A DNA stretch of 17,971 nucleotides, taken from NCBI GenBank assembly GCA_009602725.1, contig WELB01000009.1, forward strand, positions 943,713-961,683. Direction: 5' to 3'. Positions 8,126 through 17,736 of this stretch are shown piece after piece. The notes beneath the pieces were generated by a model. The model searched no databases. It was given only the letters and a program-made list of their open reading frames with translations, and was not told where the DNA came from. The translations under genes and the position numbers were made by a program. Within the stretch, counting starts at the first letter, position 1, and each line of letters begins with the position of its first letter. This DNA is from Spirogloea muscicola (taxonomy: Eukaryota; Streptophyta; Zygnematophyceae; Spirogloeales; Spirogloeaceae).

Positions 8126-8411
8126 GAGATTTCGTGTATTTGAAACAAACGTAGGCCAAATGGCCAAGTACATAGGCAAGCACATCTAAAGATCTACAGA
8201 AAGTACAGCAGATTGACCCGCTCAGTAAGCACAGGTCAAGACATAAAGGTCACTAATCAATGCATTAGTACTAGATGCCAGAAACGAAGCCCTTCTGCCA
8301 CCAACTAGAGCGGAAAGCTCGCCCAGCTTTCTGGTGCAAGGCACAGCCTGAGCACGCTGCAAACAGGCCAAAACTCGTCGTCGCAAGAGCGACAGATATG
8401 CAGCTGGCAAG
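8126..8411 (+). repeat. Family B dispersed repeat copy
   Basis: Matches 16545-16800 in the same orientation over about 240 bases, with blocks AGTACATAGGCAAGCACA, TTGACCCGCTCAGTAAG, CAGCTTTCTGGTGCA and CGCTGCAAACAGGC. Its first 110 bases also match 9750-9850. On the minus strand both long copies retain a similar short frame (LYVLT, CLQRAQA), but frames are shifted relative to one another. Confidence 0.75.
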
Positions 8412-9020
8412 CCCATCTCAGCCGGAAACACATCTGCACGTCGAGTATAGCCTAGACTGGCAATGTTTTGAAGGCGAGTGTGGAAACGAGGACCCAGACA
8501 GCCAAAGATGTAGATTGCCGCTGGCAGGAGCTGATCCCATTGGGGGTAATCGGAGTAGTGCTGCACGAGCGAGCACTTTCTTTCTTTCTGAGCACCATCA
8601 GGTCTGAGTAGCTCGCTGCAGGGAAAGAGGCACTCCGCCGAGACCCAGAGGCGGCGGCCATAGCACGGCCTGCTCGCGTGTGGACGGCTTAGGCAAGGGA
8701 GCGCTGAAACGATACCGCAAGGCGCATACGCAAGACTTGGGCGAGCGAACCGGCGGCGTTGAAGCCGGGCATCGCCCCTGGCAGACCCGGCAGCCGGCCA
8801 ATGGCCTGACGGGCAAGCTGCTGGAGGAGATCCAGCCAGCGGCTGACGCAAGCCCCGTGTACATCTATCGCCAGAGCAATAGCTGGCTGGGGGCCTCGAG
8901 TACCCAATTGAGCGACCAATCTTCATGACCGCTTGCGCCAAGTTGCGTAGTGGCCGCTTTCAGTCTGCTAAATCTTCCGCCTTGCAACTGCAGACTACTA
9001 CAGTCCTCCTGCGACTAGTC
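8412..9020. repeat. Repeat-derived region, no intact gene
   Basis: Positions 8620-8700 match 3050-3130 (GCCGAGACCCAGAGGC, GGCCATAGCACGGCC). Positions 8730-8780 are related, inverted, to 2290-2350. A long minus-strand open frame spans 8222-8941 but crosses three different repeat modules and has no recognisable domain, so I do not call it a gene. A shorter frame in this region (8689-8919, minus) holds PGFNAAGSLAQV, partly preserved in the 2300 copy. Confidence 0.5.
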
Positions 9021-9025
9021 TTTCT

Positions 9026-9076
9026 GGGCTGGCCATTCACAGCCCCCGCACCCTTTTGGAAGAGCTTCTTTCACCT
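9026..9076 (+). repeat. Isolated stem-loop module
   Basis: GGGCTGGCCATTCACAGCCC (9026-9045) followed by CCGCACCCTTTTGGAAGAGC, the usual downstream flank of this module. Confidence 0.65.
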
Positions 9077-9670
9077 TGACTTGCGGCTGCTAACTAGAGG
9101 TTACTATATTGACATCTTTCGTGGTACTGCCTAATTGTGTGCTTCAGCACTTTCCGGCCCCTTTGGACCTAGACCATTATTTCCGGGCTGGCTTGTCACA
9201 GCCGTCACGACAAAGGATAGTAGCGTAGTGACCTTCAGTGGTCTCTACACTATTGGGCTCCTTCAGAGCGTGTCATTCTTTTGTAGGCTGGCTATTCACA
9301 GCCCTCGCCCCTTTCAGTGTGTTGCTTCTGCCCTGCTTCTGCTTCTGCTTCTGCTCCGGCCCTTCTGCTTCTGTCTTCTGCCTTTCCCACTTTTCTCCTC
9401 AGAGGACCTACTGCTTCTTCTTGAGAAGGTTCACAGCCGTGGCCACCTCTGCAAGAGCTTCTCATTCTCAATGCACTTCTGCACTAGCCTTCGCCTTAAC
9501 AGTGTATTGGCTTACATTGTAGAAAGCGCGTACAAATTTAGAGCAGTGGCTGTGAGAGGCCAGCCCAAAAGAATGGACAAGGTCTGAAAGGGCCGGATGG
9601 CACAAGAAGCAAGGGACAAAACGCTAAGACTTCAGCAAGTAGGCTCTCAGTAACCTCTAGTCAGTAAATG
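9077..9670. repeat. Foldback element with arms of about 130 bp
   Basis: The left arm (9078-9210) pairs with the reverse complement of the right arm (about 9535-9668). Shared blocks are CTAGAGGTTACT, GTGCTTCAGCACTTTCCGGCC and its partner, and the stem-loop cores at 9185-9203 and 9548-9566. The spacer holds a third module (9285-9304) and a TTCTGC microsatellite at about 9333-9356. Leu/Phe-rich frames across it look like by-products of the pyrimidine-rich composition. Confidence 0.75.
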
Positions 9671-9724
9671 GAGGTCATCATACTTCGGCGTAAAGACGTT
9701 GCATTGGCCTCCCTTCCATGATGG

Positions 9725-9990
9725 ATTACTGATTGAGTGATGGAGGGCCTGAGTGGCCAGTACAAAGGCATGCACATTGAAAGATGTACATCACCTGCTG
9801 CTAAGCTGTCCCGCTCAGTAAACACGAGTCAGCACATAGAGGTTGACTGACACTGATGCCCGCTTACCTGACGGCTATTTCACACTTCCATTGCATGCGT
9901 AACAGCGCGCCTCTCTCTCTTTCCTTCAGACCTTGTCCACTCCTTTGGGCTGGCCTTTCCCAGCCATCAGTCAATCTGGCCGCGCTTTCT
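9725..9990 (+). repeat. Family B and stem-loop repeats directly upstream of the gene
   Basis: Positions 9725-9855 match 16525-16660 (TTGAGTGATGGAGGGCCTGA, TGTACATCACCTGCTG, CACGAGTCAG). Positions 9928-9990 match 16236-16300 almost exactly (GGGCTGGCCTTTCCCAGCC, AGTCAATCTGGCCGCGC). The hydrolase gene thus lies between direct copies of both modules, though their order differs on the two sides. Confidence 0.8.
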
Positions 9991-10303
9991 TCCTGGACGG
10001 GCTCGGGCTTCAGCTGGCGCCTCGGTCAGATCCGCTGTCGGTGCGGCTGTCGGGTGTGCAGAAGGCATACTGATCATACGGGGCGGAGGGTAGTGGGGCG
10101 GGAAGATCCGCGCGCATCAGCTACCGTCCGATGGGGGCCTCCGTTGCCGTCCGATGAGAGAATCGCACGGTTCGGGAGCGCAGGGTCCATCTGTGGGAGG
10201 CTTCCTCCTCGAGTCCCTCCAACCGTTTCGGCTGGCCTCGCCGCCGTTGCCGCCGCCGGCACTGCCGCCNTTGCGGCGGCCGAGCCGCCGCGCCGCCGCC
10301 GCC
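9991..10303 (+). promoter_or_regulatory. Probable promoter and 5' UTR of the hydrolase gene
   Basis: This GC-rich interval lies between the last repeat module and the start codon. The decamer CCGTCCGATG occurs twice (10124 and 10147 regions), a candidate regulatory direct repeat. No TATA box is evident. One undetermined base (N) lies at 10270 in a GCC/GGC-rich stretch. The start codon context is GCCGCCGCCATGG, an excellent eukaryotic initiation context. Confidence 0.45.
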
Positions 10304-13300
10304 ATGGCCGAGACCCAGCTCTCGGGTGAGGCACCGCCGCCGAATGCTGGGGCGGCTGGGCGGCGTGGCGCCCGTGTCCGCATATCGTGGCTCGGCAACC
10401 GCCGCTGGCCAGCTGCAGCCGGCCCTCCCGCCGCGCCGCGCGAGGGCTCTGAGATGCTTTTTCTTTGCCCGGCCACCGTCGCCGCCGAACGGCCTTGCCG
10501 CTTGTCCGCCCCGGTGACCTCTGGGGGACCCCCCGCCGCCCCTGCACGCTCATCTCCATGACGGCGACTCACTGCTTGGCACAATGTGCAGTGCCGACGG
10601 CGACGGCCGACGCGAAGCCGAGGAGCTTCACCTTCCCTGTATGTCAAGCCTGATGACCTCCCTGCATTGCGCGCGCAGAGGACTATTCGCTCGCCCAGCA
10701 TCGCCGAAACGTCTGCTGGAGACATGCTGCCTGCAGCTCAGCCGCAGCGTCACCTGACTTGCAACCCCTCTGCCGGCAATGCAGCTTCCCAAGACGGCCC
10801 TACTGGTGCTGAAGATGCAGCGAGAGTTCCTTGACGAGGGTGGCTTCGGCTCCCTACTCGGGAATGACGTCTCGGCTGTCCGTGGAGTTGTCCCGCTCGT
10901 GAAGACTCTCATTGTCAGTAGGCCGCCTGCTTGCTGATACAGCGCTCGTGAAAATTTGACATTACAAACGTCATTGATGTCATTCTGAAGGCACAATGAG
11001 ATCTGGGGTCGCTTGGCTTCTCACTGCCTCCTTAACTATCAAGTCATCCTGGCCAGTCCATCTTCTGAACTCCTTCGTGAAGTGAAGTAGCTAGCTTTGA
11101 TCAACATAGGAGCTACTTCGTCTCCGTTGCACGACAGGCAACATAGGCATAGCTTGGAAATGACCAGCATCTGCTTACATTGCAGGAAGCAGCCAGGAAG
11201 GCTGGCTTGGAGGTCATCCACACCAAGGAGGGCCACAAGCCCGACTTGAGCGATGTAGCAGCGTCCAAGCTCATTCGCACCAGGGAACGAAGTACAAATG
11301 GAATTACTATTGGCAATGAGGTGCAGTATCATGTGCTTATATTGCAGTTGGGAGTAGCCTGTTGCTCAAGTGGTTGTCTTGATGCAGTTATCTCAGCAAG
11401 CACTGGCCACAGTTCCAAACATCAGAATCTGCCAGCATTTGTAGGGACATGAAGTAGTAGCATTGCTACTTGTAGAAGCTTCAATCAGGACAGGAAATCA
11501 CACACTCCCCTGGCCTCTGATCTGCACACTGCAAATGTTCTTAGGGACCTCTTGGCCGTGTCTTGGTGCTTGGAGAACCAGGAAATGCGATTGTTGAGGA
11601 TTGCAAACCTGCAGATGGAGAGAAGGTGAGCAATACAGCTAAACGCAGCTATCTGTAGAAACTCCTCTCCTGGGAAAGCCTGGTTCCGCAAAGCATGCGA
11701 TGCAACAAAGAGCACAGGATGCCCGTTTATGGAGCTTTCAGAGGCACCTCTCTTTATTCACATCAGCACAATTGTAGCTAACTCTCAACCTGATCTTGCT
11801 ACTACGCTTCTTTACTGCACATGAGGCCATCAAAGTACTGACTTTGCTGTGTCCTCGTCTGGCTCCCTTGGTTTGCAGGTCTTTGTCACTCCAGCCAAGA
11901 GCGTCCTTTTCAACTCTGGGTTGCACGAGTACCTCTTGTGCGTGATGTCATCCTAATCAAGCTTGTGCTCTTAGTATGTGATTTGTATTTGAAATATGAG
12001 CGCACATGCTAGCTTGACCAAGGTTGGTGCTTGCTTGAGGTGGCTGTAGGAAGGAAGACATCACGCATCTGATTTTGGCTGGGGTGACTACGGAGATTGG
12101 AGTTCAGCTGGTGATGCGGGAGCTCAATGATCGAGGCTTTCAGCCGTGCTTAGTCGAAGACTGCACAGCAAGTTACAATGACCAGTAAGTGCTCGACCTG
12201 CTAGGTTCATGCCAACGTCCTGAAGCAACAATGCCAGATTAAGTACAAGCTGACTTTTAATCTAACTGAAGCCAAGCACATAAATGCATCATCCGTGCAA
12301 CCATGTGCAAGGACCTACTCGAAGCGGTGGCCGCCGCGCACAGCAAGCTCATAGCATGCGTTTTCGCTTGGTGCAACTCTCGATCAGCTACAAGGAGGTA
12401 TCACTTGATATGATAATTGCGCAAGGTGGCATTATTGGCTGGACGTCAACCAATGAGGCTATACTGGCAGCCCTCATGTCTCCCACACCAGAGAAGGTAC
12501 AGGAGACTTCTGCAATGTCATCAACTCTAAAATAGGAACAGATGCAGAAAGCCCAACTTTGACATCCAGCAATTGCTGCCCATGCTCTTCAGTCAAGCTG
12601 ACTGAAGGCTCACTTGAGCTACTAAATACATTAACAGGTCGATTCATCAGAAGCATGCGCTAACACTGTCTTGCATACACTATTGTGTCTTTCACTCAGC
12701 TCCCAGAGAGGCCCTCCTGGATCAGCTCAGACGTGCCTACTGTGCTGAAGGCAGACCGATTCTCGGAGCTCGTGCAAGTGTCCGCTGCAATGGATTCCTC
12801 AGCAGTCACTATTGCAGATGCAAAGCCGAGCCCCTTCACCTTCCCAGTGAGTCTCATAAGAGAAGGCCAGGCAAGTACTTGTAAGAAAGCAATCTGCATC
12901 AAGCATCAAAGCCCTATCATCCTGAATGATAGTCCTTAATGAGCAAGCTCGCAGAAGCAAGACAGTGTCAAAGTGATACTGCCCTTCTAAGTTTGTTGAC
13001 ATAGTCCTGCAGTTGGGGAGGACTGCGTGCATTGTGATCGACATGCAACGGGATTTTATACTGGAGGGAGGTTTTGGCTCAACCTTGGGCAACAACGTGA
13101 AGCTGCTACAGTCCATCGTGCCAACTGTTGCATGGCTTTTGGTGAGATGCTTAGAATGAGAATGGTTGTTACGGCTCACTACACGGATGTCACTTATTCT
13201 TGGTGGTCTCTCCTCCTCAACTAGCACCCGTGCACAGCCCTTCATTTCCGCATCTGAGCTTAGGACTCTGCTCCCCCGGTGCACGCAGCAAATCTGCCGC

Positions 13301-15103
13301 GAGTATGGCATCCACCTGGTACACACACTTGAGGCTCATTTGCCAGACCTGAGTGACTGTCCATCAGCCAAGCTCACTCGAGGACAGCTTCCAGCAGGCC
13401 TACGCATTGGCGATTCGGTCTTCAACTGGCCCTGCGACTTGTCAAGCGAGCAGTCCTTTACATTCAACTGCACACACCCGTATCAGATTAAGTCATGCGA
13501 GCAAGTCACAAATAGGATGCCATGCTACTCAAATTCATTATTTATCCTTGTGATCTGCGGTATCATCAGTTTGTATGCAGGAATTGCCAGATTGTGACAG
13601 CGTGACCTATCTTCCACGCAGGGTGATATGGGTCGTATCTTGGTGCAAAGAGAGTGGGGCAACGAGATCCTGAATGACAATGCTCCTTTGCCGTCAGAGA
13701 AGGTCTGCTGTCATCTCTGCACATATGCTTGCATGGCATCTCATAGGGTTTATGGGCAGCAGGCGTTTATTTCTCGATTTTATGCAACTAAGTGATCAAT
13801 CATTCGTACCACACTGCAGGCCATGTTCAAGCCGGGGAAAGGAGCATTCTTTGGAACAGATCTACACCACTTCTTGAGGTAGTCGGAGTCTGTCGTCATA
13901 GAAAGGGTGGTTGGCCTGTGCAGCATGCACAAGCTGCATTTGGACGTGTTCCACTTGGCATGCAGTGCAGAATGTACAGCCAGTGAACAGAAGCTGGTCC
14001 TTTCACGTATTGCTCCTCAAAGCTCTGCAATTGCCGCAGCCAAACACGCCAAAATCGTGCTCAGAGAAAAGGGTGTCACGCACTTGCTTTTTGCTGGCGT
14101 GACTACGGAGGTCTGCGTACAAACAAGCATGAGGGAGGCCAATGACCGAGGCTACCACTGCCTTATGGTGGAGGACTGCACAGAGTCGTATTTTCCTCAA
14201 TTTAAGGCTGCAACAATTCAGATGCTCACAGATCAGGTTGACCTCCTTGCCTAGAGAACATAGTGGGCTGCCATCCTACCATTCAGCAGCGGGTGCATAG
14301 TACATTAGGTTATATGCAGGTAAACTGTCAGTGATATGATTGACCTGCTGAACCACTTGTTTTGTATGACCGTATGGCGAATGACCCCTATCTCGTCTTG
14401 CAGGGCGCCATAGTAGGGTGGTCATCAACCTGTGAACAACTGCAGAAGGCTCTAGCGGTGGCTCAACCAGGAGTTGCATCTGCTCCCCTGCCAACTCTCT
14501 CAGGCGATTTTGAGGCCCCTCCGGCACCAACAGGTGAGACCCTTAACGAAATCATCTAGTTGGCTTCCTTGCTCGATTATAGCGAGATACGGTTGATCTT
14601 GAGGAGCCAAGATCACTATCTCGACTGGGCCACATGGGTGGGCCACATGGTGGTGAGAAGCATACATGTGGGGCTTTCGTTGACTTTGCGTCTCTTTGCC
14701 TTTCTGCAGAGTCCTGATGAATGATAGTGACTATTACTGTTACTGAGATCTTCTTCCAGGAAGGGGTGCGGCTGTACATATACCTCGATCTGCACCTTCG
14801 ACTACCACAATGCCTGAATCAAGTCAAGGGGAAGCTGTGCAAGCAGAGCAAGAGATGCCCGCTGCCATTCGCATGGCCATTGAGCAAAAGGCGGCTGCCA
14901 CAGCAGCTGGGCCGGATGCGGAAGTACGGGATCCTTCCTTCTTGGCTTGGGAGCAGCAGCCCAAGGTAATAGGTCAAGAAAAGCTGCCGTCTGTGTCAGA
15001 GAGGTCTCAGTCTGGCGCCTTCACGGATGTGCCACTTGGAGACAAGCCAGCTGCTGATGCGCCTGAGAAGACGCCCTCGGCATGCAACTGCACCATGCTG
15101 TAG
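10304..15103 (+). CDS. Two-domain isochorismatase-like cysteine hydrolase with CaaX tail
   Basis: I assembled 16 in-frame exons: 10304-10325, 10592-10638, 10785-10913, 11186-11320, 11545-11625, 11879-11937, 12050-12184, 12388-12496, 12700-12846, 13013-13141, 13289-13417, 13622-13702, 13820-13878, 14065-14236, 14404-14533 and 14760-15103 (635 residues). All introns are GT..AG; donors after exons 3, 11, 12 and 14 are weak. The family hydrolyses amide-type bonds using Asp-Lys-Cys. Both halves resemble biuret hydrolase/ureidoacrylate-amidohydrolase-like proteins (PDLSD, GVTTE, NDRG, VEDC). Domain 2 (residues ~283-505) keeps Asp298 (VIDMQRDF), Lys405 (FKPGKGAF) and Cys438 (GVTTEVCV). Domain 1 (~18-239) has Lys33, Thr142 and Gly175 instead. 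The tail (~505-635) is Ala/Glu/Gln/Pro-rich and ends CNCTML, a CaaX-type prenylation signal. Substrate is unknown; biuret or another ureide is inference. Two adjacent genes are less likely because frame and exon phases run through the junction. Confidence 0.88.
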
Positions 15104-16235
15104 CAGGTACCTAATCCCCCTCCCCACCCTTACACCCCACTTCCGGACACCATGCTTAGCCCTGCTAGCTAATGGTGAAATTTGCTTGTGTTGGCGGTGC
15201 TGGGCGCTCTGTGCATCACCTTAATGCCCAGTGGCTGTACTCCTGCCCTCTTGGCCCCATTGCTTTGAGCCCTCAATCACTTATAATTGTATAGTTGCCC
15301 AGATGTTGCACTCTCGATAGCATGACAGTCTTCCAGGCCAGCTAACCACATTGTTCAAACGAGGCCCTGCAGTTGCTGCAGCTGTGGCTACTTAAGAACA
15401 CACCCTGACCCTGACCCTGACCCTCTCTCGCCAGTTTGAAAACATAGAAACGATAGCCGCTGAGATTTGCTGCAAGCCGATGCAGAGAGCATGGGCCTCC
15501 CTCTGACATAAGGTGCGAGGCTTCTGTCAGCCTGTTGTATCTACGCTATACTGCCTGTGGACAGAGGTGTGACATCCCTATATGGACGGTAGGTGGTCAG
15601 CCAACAGAAGGAAGTGGCAAGAGCAGCCAAGCTGGAATAGCATGGGCGAGCCGTCCTTGACAACTGACTGGTACCACAGTATTCGAGCAGCTTGCTTAGG
15701 TGATGCTTCCACTGAGTGCACTCCGCTACCTTTGGTTAACTGGCATGCCCACAGACAGTGCCATCAATCGCAAAGATCGCCTCTCTGCGGTCACAGATTG
15801 CACAGACTTTATTCGCCAGCGCAGATGGCCTAGAGCAGGTTGTGGGCCATCGAGCCAATCAAGCCGAGCGAACAGGGGGTGGTCAGCATGACACCGGCAT
15901 TGAGGCCAGGGGACTGCGAGGCCAAGAGATGAGGGAGGCCGGCGTGGCCCGGTGGGCGAGGCAGGTGGGCGGGAAGCTCGGGACTCTTCTGGGCGAGTAG
16001 TGAGGTGGCCAAGCAAAACGTAGTAATGGAGGATCAGGGAGACGAGCACTTCTAAGGGAGGCGGTACCTGTAGGTCTTCCAGATGGGCTAGTGCTGCCAA
16101 GGGCCAGCCCACAAATGGCCAGCTAGTAATCAGTGGACACAGCCTTGATATATGGATAAGAATTGAGCTGCGGATGCAGGATGTAGGGGGTCGGTCGCGG
16201 TCGGTGGGCCCACCACTTGGCTTTTTAGGAGCTCA
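15104..16235. other. 3' flank and intergenic DNA, no gene recognised
   Basis: The first 200 bases are probably 3' UTR; no clear polyadenylation signal stands out (TTATAATTGTATAG at 15281-15294 is the closest AT-rich block). A short CCCTGA tandem repeat lies at 15403-15423. An 80-codon frame (15758-16000, plus) has no recognisable domain, and the opposite strand is open too. I leave it uncalled. Confidence 0.5.
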
Positions 16236-16300
16236 GACCTTGTCCATTCCTCTGGGCTGGCCTTTCCCAGCCACCAGTCAATCTGGCCGCGCTTTCTTCC
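16236..16300 (+). repeat. Stem-loop module, near-identical to 9928-9990
   Basis: AGACCTTGTCCATTCCTCTG, then GGGCTGGCCTTTCCCAGCC (16254-16272), then CAGTCAATCTGGCCGCGC and TTTCTTCC. Only a few mismatches separate it from the copy upstream of the hydrolase gene. Confidence 0.85.
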
Positions 16301-16524
16301 ATTTTAGGAGCCCGTGGGTCCCACGTGGCCAAGCTCAGGTCACGTGGGCCTCTGAGGGGGGCTTGCGCTGCCCGGGTGGGCTGGGAACCTTTTTGTTGCC
16401 CAGGCTGAGTTGGGTCCGGGCAGCTCCGCAACATGAACATTGTTCTCCTCCGCCGGGCAATTGTGGTGATCACTGAGAAGAGCGAAGAAGGAGCCCCGCT
16501 TTTCCAGAAGGCCCAAAGGGAGTG
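16301..16524. other. Spacer between repeats, nothing recognised
   Basis: GC-rich, with the direct repeat CCCGTGGGTCCCACGTGG/TCACGTGGGCC near 16310-16350, whose CACGTG cores are G-box-like. No gene start lies nearby in a sensible orientation. Confidence 0.3.
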
Positions 16525-16800
16525 TGTATTGAGTGATGGAGGGCCTGAGTGCCCAAGTACAGAGGCAAGCACAATGACAGCTGTACATCACCTGCTGATA
16601 AGCTGACCCGCTAAGGAACCACGAGTCAGTACATAGAGGTCGCTAATTGATGCCCGAAAACCGGACGTCAGTTGACAAGCACTTGTACCACCAGCTAAGG
16701 CTTGACCAGCTTTCTGGTGCACAGCATGAGCCTGAGCTCGCTGCAAACAGGCTGACACACGATGTCGCAGAAATGACAAGTAGAGGGCCATGAAGCGAAG
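16525..16800 (+). repeat. Family B dispersed repeat copy
   Basis: The most complete copy of the family: its first half matches 9725-9855 and its second half matches 8230-8411. An inverted relative lies at 1346-1555. No intact protein frame is shared by all copies. Confidence 0.75.
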
Positions 16801-17082
16801 GACAGAAGTGAGCTCATCCAAAGGGGGCAAGAGGGCTTTGAAAGATGGATGTATGCGGTGTCCCGACGTTGCCAAGGAAACAGCTCTTCCAACGTAAGGC
16901 AAGGGTACAAGGTCAGGGGGAGCAGGCCAATTGCAACGCTGTCGGCTCTCCCGCCCATGTATATCGCATGCGCCACTCAGTATCTCTGCTAAGGTCAATG
17001 GCACATGCGTTTCATCTGCGTGCCGGTCGCGCTTTGACTGCAGTCTCTGGCTATGGACACTGAACCCGCTGCCCGGAGACTA
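16801..17082 (-). repeat. Repeat remnants, partly inverted relative of 1690-1780
   Basis: GCTCATCCAAAGGGGGCAAG (16812-16831) is the reverse complement of part of 1757-1776. Beyond that I see no clear repeat block or gene. Confidence 0.4.
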
Positions 17083-17245
17083 GTTTCTCTGACCTGCGGC
17101 TTCTCAACAGGGGATCCTGAGCACCCAGTGGCCACTTGAGTCGCTGTGTGCTTTAGCGCTTTTCTGGCCCCTTCAAAGTCTGTGCAGTTTTTACTGGGCT
17201 GGCCAATCACAGCCATCACCCTTTACTGGAAGAGTCTTTCTCCCT
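17083..17245 (+). repeat. Dispersed repeat copy matching 1556-1705
   Basis: Ordered shared blocks: CTCAACAGGGGATCCTGAGC, CCAGTGGCCACTTGAG, CGCTGTGTGCTTTAGCGC, the stem-loop GGGCTGGCCAATCACAGCC (17196-17214) and TTTACTGGAAGAGTCTTTC. Confidence 0.8.
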
Positions 17246-17264
17246 TGATGTAAGGTCATCAAGA

Positions 17265-17557
17265 GGAGGGCGAGGGCTGTGAAAAGCCAGCCCGAAAAGA
17301 GTGGACAAGGTCCGAAGAGGCCAGAAAGCGGTGAAACACACAATAAATCAAGTACCACGAAGGATGGTCATCTAGTGAGAACAGAATCAAGGACAGAAAG
17401 GGACCGGCAGCTGCTAGTCTTCTGACTTGCGGCTGCTGACTGAAGTTTCTGAATGACCATCCTTGGTGGTACTTGCTTGGTTCTGTATTTCAGCGCTGTC
17501 CGGCCCCTTCGGAACTTGTCCAGTCTTTTTGGGCTGGCTTTTCACGGCCCTCGCCCC
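17265..17557. repeat. Foldback element with arms of about 106 bp
   Basis: The left arm (about 17265-17371) and right arm (about 17453-17557) are inverted copies at roughly 85 percent identity by eye. Paired blocks are CGAGGGCTGTGAAAAGCC with its partner at 17536-17553, GGACAAGGTCCGAAG with 17503-17519, and AAGTACCAC plus AAGGATGGTCAT with ATGACCATCCTTGGTGG. The 81-base loop carries CTTGCGGCTGCTGACTGAAG, the same block that starts other family members. Confidence 0.85.
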
Positions 17558-17736
17558 CTTTTCTTGGGATGAGCTAAATTGTCGCTTCCTTCTGACGTCA
17601 ATATTTCGGGTTAGCACTTCACAGCCTTCCCCCTTTGGGAGAGCCACTTCTGTGTTGAGGGACCCGAATCACGCACCGCGTCGCTGTGGGAGTTCGGGTG
17701 GCGAGATCGGAGGGAGGGAGCAAGAGAACGAGAGGG
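17558..17736 (+). repeat. Degenerate repeat flank before the inverted duplicate
   Basis: Holds a decayed module (TTTCGGGTTAGCACTTCACAGCC with CCCTTTGGGAGAGCC, about 17604-17645). It then becomes purine-rich (GAGGGAGGGAGCAAGAGAACG), abutting the end of the duplicated element at 17737. Confidence 0.5.

Noticed and set aside
8222-8941. 239-codon open frame on the minus strand
   Set aside because: It crosses several different dispersed repeat modules, has no recognisable domain, and the corresponding copy at 16588-16800 is frameshifted relative to it.
9135-9587. Leu/Phe-rich frames suggesting membrane proteins
   Set aside because: Pyrimidine-rich repeat DNA gives Leu, Phe and Ser codons in any frame; the frames lie in a foldback and are not conserved between copies.
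13987-14064. Extending exon 14 upstream to the AG at 14038-14039 (AAKHAKIVL)
   Set aside because: That acceptor puts the exon out of phase with the preceding donor at 13878; the AG at 14063-14064 keeps the frame and gives the family-like sequence [11 protein letters not shown].
15403-15423. CCCTGA tandem repeat as an interstitial telomere
   Set aside because: Green plant-type telomere repeats are TTTAGGG (CCCTAAA), and only about three and a half units are present.
15758-16000. 80-codon frame downstream of the hydrolase gene
   Set aside because: No recognisable motif, no splice-compatible neighbours found, and the opposite strand is also open.
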